7,743 nt of DNA from CALMFT01 sp041674565. GTDB lineage: Bacteria; Patescibacteriota; Gracilibacteria; Absconditabacterales; Absconditicoccaceae. The stretch covers positions 1 through 7,743 of the forward strand of contig JBAYVQ010000043.1 in NCBI GenBank assembly GCA_041674565.1, written 5' to 3'. The position numbers and the translations under genes are program-made. The notes under the pieces were generated by a model that saw nothing but the letters and a program-made list of their open reading frames with translations, was not told where the DNA came from and made no database searches. Shown here piece by piece: positions 1 to 6,722 of the stretch; within the stretch, counting starts at the first letter, position 1; each line of letters begins with the position of its first letter.

Positions 1-299
1 CCCTTTGCTGGGATACAAGCGTCGCGCCACAAGGCACGATACAAATCCATCTTCGCTACCGTATACAATTGTACATCGAGCCCAAAATCATTGAGCATGT
101 TGAGCACTAGGCATCCAATCCTAAGATTAGTAAATGAACCTGGGCCATTGATAACAAATACCTGCTTGCCTATATTGCCCTGTGTATACAAATGATGGAT
201 AATCTGAGGCAATTGGATTTCCAACCCTCATCTTAGCACGCATATCATCTCAGCGCCACAGTGGATATATATATTATCGGAAGAGATATTGATTATCAT
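1..299 (-). CDS. tsaB: TsaB (YeaZ-like) t6A tRNA-modification protein, 3' end outside window
   Basis: TsaB is the non-catalytic partner of TsaD in the cytoplasmic complex that makes N6-threonylcarbamoyladenosine (t6A37) in tRNAs that read ANN codons. The start ATG is at 299-297; 99 residues are visible before the left edge cuts the gene. The diagnostic family motif is at about residues 52-61, NGPGSFTNLRIG, matching the usual GPGSFTGLRIG. It is followed by the expected helix and by a segment resembling the family's switch into the second half (VAKMDLYRALW). The N-terminus (MIINISSDNIYI) corresponds to the ILAIDTS strand of the ASKHA fold but is degenerate. One in-frame TGA (230-228) gives the second Gly-like position of RGGLEIQ and must be read as glycine. 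The start lies inside the 3' end of the upstream HNH gene (7-nt overlap), so the pair is probably co-transcribed and translationally coupled. Confidence is high on the family from the GPGSF motif; the C-terminus cannot be seen. Confidence 0.85.
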
Positions 300-808
300 T
301 TTCTGGGTATCACTCAGGGTATAAATAATTTTTGCGGAGAGAGTTTGGTGAGGTCAAACAGTATGTGATACATGCTATCATGCAGCATATATCCATCATA
401 CAACAGTACATCGCGTAGCTGTTCACCAAAATGCATATTGCTTGTCCTCATATGATATCGTTCATGTCGTTGTTTGTTTCGCTCTATCGTGTTTTCTTTT
501 TTATTCGTGCCACCCCTGGATCTTGGTACGACGTGATGGATATTTTGATCTGAATTATCAAATGCTTTCATTCTTGACTGTAAATTCGCCAACGAGGCAC
601 TCAGAGATACATCGCAATACAAATAATCAGCATAGCATTCCATAGTGTCCAATACGATAGTATCTGTAAGAGTTATCCAGATCTCATCACGCAGCACTGT
701 TCCACTCAAATGAGCCAACAAGACAATTTGATGGTGTGGCAACAACCCGTCCAACAGTATTTTTTGTTTCTTAGAAAGACTCACGAGAGTACCGCTCTTA
801 TCTGCCAT
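293..808 (-). CDS. HNH endonuclease-like protein
   Basis: The protein is 171 residues from ATG 808-806. An in-frame TTG at 829 is an alternative start that adds 7 residues. The C-terminal half carries an HNH/GHH-type core: HHVVPRSRGG at about residues 91-100, an Asn at 106, and H115 and H119 in RHERYH. This is the HH-x(13-14)-N-x8-H pattern of a beta-beta-alpha metal nuclease. No CxxC zinc knuckles are present. The first ~85 residues are unrecognised and contain a C-x6-C pair (CYADYLYC). Two TGA codons at the 3' end (316-314 and 298-296) are read as Gly before the true stop TAA at 295-293. The gene therefore extends seven codons past its apparent end and overlaps the tsaB start. An AAGGAG sequence abuts ATG 806-808 with no spacer, too close for an ordinary ribosome-binding site, so the start is uncertain. 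The biological target is unknown; HNH folds occur in nucleases of mobile elements, in restriction, and in other roles. Confidence 0.7.
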
Positions 809-833
809 CTCCTTTTCGTATAGATACAAATAG

Positions 834-850
834 TTCTACTCATAGTAGAA
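834..850. repeat. Perfect 7-bp inverted repeat ahead of the HNH gene
   Basis: TTCTACT at 834-840 and AGTAGAA at 844-850 form a perfect inverted repeat around a 3-nt centre. It lies 26-42 bp upstream of the HNH ATG and partly overlaps the T-run of the RNase J terminator. It could be an operator or a small RNA hairpin in the HNH leader. Only the symmetry is seen; any function is inference. Confidence 0.4.
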
Positions 851-877
851 AAAAAACAAGCTATTGCTAGCTTGTTT
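849..877 (-). terminator. Rho-independent terminator of RNase J
   Basis: Read on the minus strand, AAACAAGCTA (877-868) pairs with TAGCTTGTTT (863-854) over 10 bp around a 4-nt loop (867-864). The T-run is complementary to eight A's at 849-856. It begins 23 nt after the RNase J stop codon and separates that gene from the HNH-tsaB pair. On the plus strand the hairpin is not followed by T's, so the terminator works in one direction. Confidence 0.85.
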
Positions 878-899
878 ATGGCAAGATCATGTGCAAAAA

Positions 900-2885
900 T
901 TAATCTGCTGTATCTGTAGCATCAACTGCGTCTGTCACCTCTTCAACTTCTCCAACCATTTCACCATCATTATTGATGTAGACAAACATAGGAATAATCA
1001 GAGGTAATCTATCTAAGGACCTTGTAAGCATGCTCTCGAGCTCAGCTTTGATATCTTTGAGACATTGCTTGACTGATTCATATCCATTAATTCTCTTGTT
1101 GTATTCTTTTTCGATGTACTTCACAATATCGGTATGCACTTTTCTGATTTCGGTAGTATATACAAATCATCTGGATTCAATTTGGATATTACCAACCATA
1201 TTTTTGCTTTGCGCATCTATCTTCAAAATAAAGGTAAGCACTCAGCTTTCAGACATGATTTTTCTTGCCTTACTTACATACTCTCACTGTAATCCTCAGA
1301 TACCCTTACCATCCACTATGATGGTATCCAGTTTGAGTCTGTTTGGAGATAATATTATTTTGTCTTTATAGATTTCTAAGACGGCACCGTTGCCTTCTGG
1401 CATAAGAATATTATTGTCATCCATACCCATATCCAAAGCTAGTTTTCTATGCGAATATCTTTCCAATGCTTGAGTATAATATGGTAGGAAGTAATCTGGT
1501 TTGATTAGTCCCAACATAAGTTTGTGATCTTCCTCATGACCATGTCCTGATACATGGATATCCAACTCATTATTGGTGATCAAATTGATTCACTGTACAA
1601 GTAATTTATTCAGCATCTGGGTCATTTGTGTCTCATTACCAGGGATAGCTCTAGAAGAAACAAGAATACTATCGCCCTTTCTTAGCTTGATCTGCTGATG
1701 CTCACCTCTTGATATCCTAGCAAGCGCTGCAAATTCTTCTCCTTGTGCTCCAGTACACAAAAACATGACTCTATCATCTGAGACGCCATCAAATCCATTA
1801 TCAATTTTCCTGAGGTAGTCTTTGGGTACATTTATATATCCCAACTCTCTACATATCTCCACGTTATTGATCATGGATCTACCAGCAAGATATACAATCC
1901 TATTGTATCTTACTGCGGAATGGACCGCTTGAATAATTCTACCTACATTGCTGGCAAACACTGCCATAATGATTCTACCTTTTGCATGTTTGATAGTATG
2001 GTCGAGATTATCTCCAATAATTTTCTCTGATCTTGACCAACCTGGCTTATCAGCACCCAGACTATCTCCAATATACAACTTTACTCATTCGGTACCGATT
2101 CTCGCTATTTTTGCCAAATCAGCAGGCTTATCAATAGCTGGCGTATGATCAATTTTGAAATCTGCAGACGTGAAGATAACTCACTTGGGAGTATTGATAC
2201 TCAAAGCAAAAGTTTCTGGAATATTGTGATTTACTCTTACAAACTCTATCTCGAAGCAACCCAATTTGATAAGATCTACGTCGGGATCTACAATTTTGTA
2301 TTTCAGCTTATTGACCGTTTTTCTTTCTTCAAGAGTTTTCTTGAGCAAGCCTAAAGTCAATGGCGTCGTATAAATAGTCGGGGCGAAATCCAATTGTGGT
2401 AAGATGTCTTTGAGGGCACCAATATGATCCAAATGACCATGGGTAAGTATAATACCTCTCAGCTTCTTGATGTTCTTTTTTACATAAGAGATATCTGGAA
2501 TAAGATAGTCAGCACCCATCGTAATAGTCTCGTTGAACTCCAATCCACAATCCACCAAAATCATATCATTACCATACTCGATAAAGATACACTGACCTAC
2601 TTGCTCCAATCCAAGCAAAGAGCCCATTTTTACTGGTATCTCTCCTTTCGGATCAAAAACCTCCGTAGGAGCGACTGCCTTAGATTTGGGGTGGGCAAAG
2701 TTCTTTTCTTTTGTACCAGCTCATCATTTGGGACCAGCAAATTGTTTGTGGAAAGAGCCATCAGTTTTTTGGGCCCTCTTGGGTGTAAAATTGAAATTTG
2801 GTGCGTTGAGATTTGCCTTTTCAATAAATGCGTTCTCATTACTCTCTTGGTTTTCTAACTCTACTGTTGTTGTTTCATCTGTCAT
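900..2885 (-). CDS. rnj: Ribonuclease J (MBL/beta-CASP exo/endoribonuclease), code-25 gene
   Basis: RNase J degrades and matures RNA 5'-to-3' and is the main decay nuclease in bacteria lacking RNase E. The gene encodes 661 residues from ATG 2885-2883 to TAA 902-900 and is intact only if nine TGA codons (2726, 2723, 2183, 2087, 1592, 1298, 1286, 1244, 1169, first bases on the minus strand) are glycine. Residues 1-86 are a polar, Asn/Lys-rich, probably disordered extension. The metallo-beta-lactamase core follows, with THGHLDHIG (ligands H149, H151, D153, H154), H220 in VNHNIPET and D242 in SADFKID. The beta-CASP part starts near GDSLGADKPG (273-282), and HVSGHGHEE gives H444 and H448. SRGF (571-574) marks the C-terminal dimer region, with its Gly encoded by TGA. 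Oddity: the usual P-(V/W)-H-G-E zinc-ligand site reads P468-Y-Y-T-Q here, so the expected histidine is Tyr470. No Shine-Dalgarno is visible. Promoter candidate at 3123-3150; terminator at 849-877. Confidence 0.95.
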
Positions 2886-3151
2886 GGTTTTTTGAAAAAC
2901 ATAAAAAAATAAAAAATAAGTCTATAGTAATAATATGAATATAGATAAGATCTTTGGTATCATTACACAAGATTGGTCTAAAACGACCTACTGATAGAAA
3001 ATAATCTGAAAGACACTTCACCTCAAGCAAAACGCAAACATGCGCAGCGATAAAAAAGTAAACATAGTAAAGACAGGTGTAGTAAGCGCTCCAGAAAATA
3101 TTGAGCTCTATCAAGTTCGATAAGTATAAGGATTTGGTATCAGAATGCAAA
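2886..3151 (-). other. Gene-free stretch, probable long 5' leader of RNase J
   Basis: This interval lies between the stop of the upstream minus-strand gene and the RNase J start. If the promoter at 3123-3150 is used, transcription starts near 3116 and the leader is about 230 nt. It holds short hairpin-capable segments (for example CGCA/TGCG around TGTT near 3032-3043, and GGTC/GACC near 2977-2990) and a T-rich run just before the ATG. A 91-codon minus-strand open frame spans 3150-2875, but its composition does not look like a real protein and it overlaps the RNase J start. I recognise no riboswitch. Confidence 0.45.
3123..3150 (-). promoter_or_regulatory. Sigma70-type promoter candidate for RNase J
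   Basis: On the minus strand there is TTGCAT (3150-3145), a 16-bp spacer, then TATACT (3128-3123). It sits immediately after the stop codon of the preceding gene, giving RNase J its own promoter with a long leader. The hexamers are close to consensus; use is inferred. Confidence 0.6.
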
Positions 3152-3604
3152 TTATTGAATGCGCCCCGAATTATTTCTCAAAAGTGACTTTATATCAGAT
3201 GTTTTTGACAAGCTATAGAGCAATGTGGTTGCCAGAGTAGCTAGCACCATAGTAGATCAAGCATTACTATCAAGGCACTGTAGGATATCCATACATGTAT
3301 TGTGATCATATCCCTGAGCACATAAGTGTTCATACAGTGACAAACCACATTTTTTAAAAAAACCAACATGAATCGCTGCGGACAACGGAGTAGCAACCAC
3401 AGTAGAAGCGCGTTCTACGATAGATAATCTATTGCCATATACACTCGTTCCAGTTATATTCGTATAAACCAAGCATCCCAAAGAAGTCACAGGTACCCGT
3501 TCCAAGGCCAAAAGGATAGCATTTTTCAATGCCGTACTATCTTTTTGTATTTCTTTCGTTAGTGCTCACACACTATTTTTGACAATTAAGAAAGATTTAT
3601 TCAT
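3152..3604 (-). CDS. Unrecognised 150-residue protein, second gene of the PilN-like operon
   Basis: I do not recognise this family. The frame runs from ATG 3604-3602 to TAA 3154-3152 with two TGA codons (3568-3566 and 3259-3257) read as Gly13 and Gly116. With TGA as stop only 90 residues would be seen. It begins MNKSFLIVKNSV and has a Lys/Glu/Gln-rich segment at about 9-28, a mildly hydrophobic middle with several Thr/Ser-Gly stretches, and five cysteines (44, 86, 95, 104, 110), three of them clustered in the C-terminal half. A hydrophobic run near 118-131 (TMVLATLATTLLYS) could be a weak membrane or amphipathic segment. The start overlaps the 3' end of the upstream PilN-like gene by 19 nt, which supports a real, co-translated gene. 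By position it may work with the upstream membrane protein, for example as a partner in a surface assembly, but nothing in the sequence proves this. Confidence 0.6.
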
Positions 3605-4215
3605 GTTGCAGTGTTGCGACTATCAATAGCTTTTTGGTCGATAACATCGGCTTTGAGTACAAAGTCAAAGTATTCGCCATTTTTCTGATAGTATGGTATA
3701 GTGATATTATCCACGAAGTCAAGCGCACTAAACCTATCAATAATACCATTTTTGATATACATATACTTGAGTTCTAATATCTGACCTCTCACTTGGATAC
3801 TATCTTGTTGGATGGTAAAATCAGATAAGATAATCCCATTATTGGTAGTACGCGCAATACTTTGCAATTCGGTATACATTCTTACCAAATTATTGATATT
3901 ATCGGACCAGTTAGTTGTTTTTTCTTTATTGTTGATGTACCTCGCTATATCATATCTTACTAGGTCATCGCTGTCTCTCAGCTTATTCAATACTTGTTGT
4001 TTATCTTCAAGATCCATAGTGAGTTCTAAGCTTTCAGCGTATCTATTGGAGATCGAAGTAGGTAGATAGGTAGAATTTGCAAAATCGTATCACTGAAACC
4101 ACAGATAACAATAGTATCCACTCATTGCCAAAAGTATCAATACCATACCATTGGTCAGTTGTTTTCGAAATCAGTTGTATTGATAATTGAGGTTTTGCGG
4201 AAGCAAGGTCGTCAT
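3586..4215 (-). CDS. PilN-like single-pass inner-membrane protein
   Basis: The protein is 209 residues from ATG 4215-4213 to TAA 3588-3586, with three TGA codons (4173, 4092, 3603, first bases) read as glycine. The N-terminus contains TLLPQNLNY, reminiscent of the INLLP opening of PilN. Basic residues (R17, K18) and one transmembrane helix (about 23-40) follow, so the bulk should lie outside the membrane. Residues ~60-110 are charged and could form a coiled coil. The C-terminal part (about 120-195) alternates short strands and a helix (SDFTIQQDSIQVRGQI, then a helix, then a closing strand near FDFVLKADV), as in the periplasmic ferredoxin-like domain of PilN/PilO alignment-complex proteins of type IV pili. 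Size and layout fit PilN, but similarity is by architecture only. PilM or PilO partners are not in the window. It is transcribed from a strong promoter at 4252-4280 and overlaps the next gene. Confidence 0.5.
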
Positions 4216-4251
4216 ACACAAAATAAAATCCACCACTATAGAATATAATAC

Positions 4252-4280
4252 AGTATAACTAGTATAAAATAGTTTGTCAA
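4252..4280 (-). promoter_or_regulatory. Consensus sigma70 promoter for the PilN-like operon
   Basis: On the minus strand there is a perfect TTGACA (4280-4275), a 17-bp spacer and TATACT (4257-4252). The predicted start is near 4245, leaving a ~30-nt leader before ATG 4215. No Shine-Dalgarno is visible in that leader. This is the best-matching promoter in the window. Confidence 0.8.
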
Positions 4281-4283
4281 ATA

Positions 4284-4313
4284 TTGATTGATATTGACCC
4301 AAAATGTTATAGT
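4284..4313 (+). promoter_or_regulatory. Promoter candidate for uvrB, divergent from the minus promoter
   Basis: TTGATT (4284-4289), an 18-bp spacer, then TATAGT (4308-4313). Alternative boxes are TTGATA (4288-4293) and TATAAG (4313-4318). The predicted leader is about 34 nt to ATG 4354, again without a Shine-Dalgarno. Its -35 box lies 3 bp from the -35 box of the opposite promoter. Confidence 0.55.
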
Positions 4314-4353
4314 ATAAGATAGATCACACTTTGACTTTATTCAATATCTATTC

Positions 4354-5862
4354 ATGGATCAAAGATTTGAACTACAGTCCAGCTATAAACCATCTGGCGA
4401 TCAACCTCAGGCTATCGCATCTATTATTGAATGATTGGAGAAGGGGCAAAAAAATATCACACTACTAGGGGCAACGGGAACTGGTAAAACTTTTACCATG
4501 GCCAATATTATACAAGAATTACAGGTACCCACCTTAGTTATTTCGCACAACAAAACACTTGCTGCTCAACTTGCTACTGAGTTTAAGCACTTTTTCCCCA
4601 ACAATGCCGTCCACTACTTTGTATCGTATTTTGACTATTATCAGCCAGAAAGTTATCTACCAGACAAAGATATATACATCGAAAAAGAGGCAACAGTTAA
4701 TGCAGAAATCGAGATGTACAGACTCAGCACTATGGCATCATTGCTCAACAGAAAAGATACTATCGTAGTAAGTTCGGTATCAGCACTGTACGGCTTGGGA
4801 GATAAAGAGTTTTTTCAAAAGTACTCACTCTATCTTGAACAAGGCAAGTCCTATAATCATAAGGAACTCAAGAAAAAACTCATTGAGATGAGATACGAGC
4901 AAGTCCACCAAAAAATAGAACCTGGTATGTTTGATAGCAGGGGTCATATGCGAGATATCTTTCCTTCTACCGAGAAAGTGATATATAGACTGCATTTTAT
5001 GGAAGACCATCTCGAACATATAGAAAGAAAAGATAGTCTGACCCGAGAGACACTCTCCTCCCCCGACCATATCCAATTGCGACCAAGTTCACAGTATATG
5101 CAGGACCTCACTGACGTCACATCAATACTCGTGGAGATAGAGAAAGAAATGGAAGAAAGAGTACAGCAACTGCTCAGCCAAGGGAAAGATCTGGAGGCGA
5201 ATAGACTTAAAAAAAGAACGCTCTATGATATGAGGATGATCAAGGAAACTGGATTCGTAAATGGTATCGAAAATTATAGCATGTACTTTGAGCATCGTGC
5301 CCCAGGAGATACTCCCAATACAATTTTTGACTACTTCCCAGATGGATGTCTCATTATTATGGACGAATCTCACATGTCTGTACCTCAGCTACGCTCTATG
5401 CCTTCAGCGGATAGGACAAGAAAATATAGTCTGGTAGAACATGGATTTCGTCTCCCGTCGGCTATGGAGCACAGGCCATTAGCGTTTGAAGAATTGGAAT
5501 GTATGATAGGCTGGAAACAACACAATCTTGGATCACTTGGATCCAACAACCTCCAACAACACATCAAACCACATACTAAAACAATATTTGTATCTGCTAC
5601 CCCATCCAAGTACGAGCTAGAGCTGTCAGAATCTATCGTAGAGCAAATAATCAGACCGACAGGTTTATTGGATCCTGTCACCACCATCTACCCTAAGTCG
5701 TGAGATTATGAGCTGCTACTCAGTAATTTCAGAAAAACTCTTGATAAAAAACCATATCTTGATGAATTCCTACACAATTACGACGAACATTACGTGAAGG
5801 ACGTATTTGCAGGCGAAGACATCAGTAGCGTAGCCGATATCGTAGCAGCGCAGTCACCCTAG
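4354..5862 (+). CDS. uvrB: UvrB-like excinuclease subunit lacking the C-terminal helicase domain
   Basis: UvrB is the damage-verifying ATPase of nucleotide excision repair and works with UvrA and UvrC on DNA. The gene runs from ATG 4354 to TAG 5860-5862, 502 residues, against about 660-680 for complete UvrB. TGA codons at 4432 and 5701 encode Gly27 (the G of the conserved E-G-L) and Gly450. Walker A is GATGTGKT (39-46, K45); the damage-binding beta-hairpin region is YYQPESYLPDKD (95-106) with the following IEKEATVN; the DEAD-like box is DESH (337-340); RPTGLLDP is at 434-441. An insertion of roughly 25 residues precedes the VSATP motif. After residue ~450 comes a 52-residue tail (DYELLLSNF through AAQSP) in which I see no helicase motifs IV-VI (no GINLLREGLD, no IGRAARN) and no UVR motif. 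The protein therefore lacks RecA-like domain 3 and the UvrA/UvrC-binding tail. This may be a real truncation, a split gene or an assembly join. Confidence 0.88.
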
Positions 5863-5893
5863 ATACCTGAGAATGATCATTGTCAAGTTTAGC

Positions 5894-5921
5894 TTGCTTT
5901 GAATTACAAAAAAATTATATG
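5894..5921 (+). promoter_or_regulatory. Promoter candidate for the bL27 gene
   Basis: TTGCTT (5894-5899), a 16-bp spacer, TATATG (5916-5921), in the 126-bp gap after uvrB. The leader to ATG 5989 would be about 60 nt and pyrimidine-rich. A perfect 10-bp palindrome AATGATCATT (5872-5881) lies just upstream. No convincing terminator for uvrB is visible in this gap. Confidence 0.4.
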
Positions 5922-5988
5922 TTCAGACTATCAATTTTTACGAGCACGCTCTTGCGTCTCTTCTTATTTTACTTTCGCATACAGTACA

Positions 5989-6273
5989 ATGTCTACCGTA
6001 AAGTCCGCCGGAAAAGCCGAGAATCTAAAAACCAGTAATCCCAAATACCGTGGTGTCAAACTCTATTGATGACAAAAGGCAAAAGCTGGTAATATTATCA
6101 TTAGACAAAAAGGAACCGAATATAGATGTGGAGAAAACACCTATCTCGGTAGAGACTGGACACTTCATGCTGCTGTCGATGGTGAAGTTAAATTCACCAA
6201 AAAGAGAGTATTGAACTTCAATGGTCGTACGTACCTTGTTACTTTTGCACACGTAATACCAGAAGTAAAATAA
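5989..6273 (+). CDS. rpmA: Large-subunit ribosomal protein bL27
   Basis: bL27 sits in the 50S subunit with its N-terminal tail reaching the peptidyl-transferase centre. The gene encodes 94 residues from ATG 5989 to TAA 6271-6273. The core matches the family: NPKYRGVKLYGGQ (17-29), KAGNIIIRQKGT (32-43), GENTYLGRD and HAAVDGEVKF. The two glycines of the invariant GG (27-28) are encoded by tandem TGA TGA (6067-6072), which is the cleanest proof in the window that TGA means glycine. The N-terminal tail is unusual: the family pattern AGGSxxNGRDS reads AGKAENLKTS here, losing the GG pair, the second Gly, Arg and Asp. The tail otherwise aligns without gaps to E. coli numbering. The usual neighbours rplU and obg are absent; bL32 follows after 57 bp. 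No Shine-Dalgarno is visible before the ATG. Confidence 0.93.
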
Positions 6274-6287
6274 TACTACTATATCTC

Positions 6288-6301
6288 TATAATCAGATTA
6301 T
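6288..6301 (+). promoter_or_regulatory. Perfect -10 box overlapping an inverted repeat before bL32
   Basis: TATAAT at 6288-6293 exactly matches the sigma70 -10 consensus. It overlaps a 6-bp inverted repeat, ATAATC (6289-6294) and GATTAT (6296-6301), with a 1-bp centre, too tight for an RNA hairpin. No good -35 box is present 16-18 bp upstream. It could give bL32 a separate transcript starting near 6300, about 30 nt before its ATG. Confidence 0.35.
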
Positions 6302-6330
6302 CCTTTCTTTTACTTAATTAGTTAGCACGA

Positions 6331-6558
6331 ATGTTACCTCCAAAGAAGAAGATCTCCCTACACAAGAAACGTGTAAGACATAGCACACGACAGACTATCA
6401 ATCTCAAAAGACTCACTAACAAATACCGCGCCGTAACATGCGAGAATTGCAGTGGATTGAGACATCCTCACAGAGTATGTAACTCTTGTGGTTTCTACAA
6501 TGGTAAGCAAGTACTTACTATCAAAACAAAATCAAAAGAAAAGATTATTGATGCATAA
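6331..6558 (+). CDS. rpmF: Large-subunit ribosomal protein bL32
   Basis: bL32 is a small zinc-ribbon protein of the 50S subunit. The frame encodes 75 residues (the usual length is about 55-65) from ATG 6331 to TAA 6556-6558. It opens with MLPPKKKIS, matching the family's (A)VPKKKxS start, followed by a basic segment. The zinc ribbon is CENC (C37, C40) and CNSC (C50, C53), separated by SGLRHPHRV, which contains the typical PHRVC sequence. The C-terminal KQVLTIKTK is somewhat extended and lysine-rich. No TGA codons occur. It lies 57 bp after bL27 in the same direction and ends shortly before a terminator, so both may share a transcript. No Shine-Dalgarno is visible upstream. Confidence 0.92.
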   Translation: MLPPKKKISLHKKRVRHSTRQTINLKRLTNKYRAVTCENCSGLRHPHRVCNSCGFYNGKQVLTIKTKSKEKIIDA

Positions 6559-6597
6559 TATATAAATAAGTCTATCGTACTGCATATATAGTACAGC

Positions 6598-6624
6598 AAA
6601 AACAACTCATAGTAGTTGTTTTTT
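6598..6624 (+). terminator. Rho-independent terminator after bL32
   Basis: AAAAACAACT (6598-6607) pairs with AGTTGTTTTT (6614-6623) around a 6-nt loop, merging into a T-run ending at 6624. The stem is AU-rich but perfect. It separates the ribosomal protein genes from the secreted-protein gene. Confidence 0.75.
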
Positions 6625-6655
6625 CGTTAATTTATGAAAAAAGTGATCAAAATAC

Positions 6656-6684
6656 TTGCATTTTGGATTTTGCTTCATTATACT
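6656..6684 (+). promoter_or_regulatory. Near-consensus promoter for the small secreted protein
   Basis: TTGCAT (6656-6661), a 17-bp spacer and TATACT (6679-6684). Transcription should start near 6691, giving a ~32-nt leader to ATG 6723. With the terminators on both sides, this makes the gene a single-gene transcription unit, probably strongly expressed. Confidence 0.75.
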
Positions 6685-6722
6685 CATACCATATTTATTT
6701 AGTTTGTATTCTTCTGAAACTA

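Noticed and set aside
2424..2858. A 144-codon plus-strand open frame opposite RNase J.
   Set aside because: It is a shadow: the opposite strand carries the conserved HGHLDH metal-binding region of RNase J.
900..2885. RNase J as a decayed pseudogene broken by several stops.
   Set aside because: All internal stops are TGA, the frame never shifts, and the stops fall on family glycines. The same pattern occurs in unrelated genes, so it is recoding, not decay.
2935..3122. Short plus-strand frames (about 20 and 27 codons) beginning MNIDKIFG and MRSDKKVN, in the same frame, as a possible broken gene.
   Set aside because: They are separated by TAG and TAA stops that recoding does not remove, and I recognise neither. 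Too short to support, although a decayed plus-strand gene cannot be excluded.
2875..3150. A 91-codon minus-strand open frame upstream of RNase J.
   Set aside because: It is rich in Tyr, Phe, Ile and Cys from AT-rich noncoding sequence, has no recognisable domain, overlaps the RNase J start and lies over the probable leader.
5872..5896. A terminator after uvrB formed by AATGATCATT or CAAG/CTTG.
   Set aside because: The first is a palindrome without a loop and the second has only 4 bp; neither is followed by a T-run.
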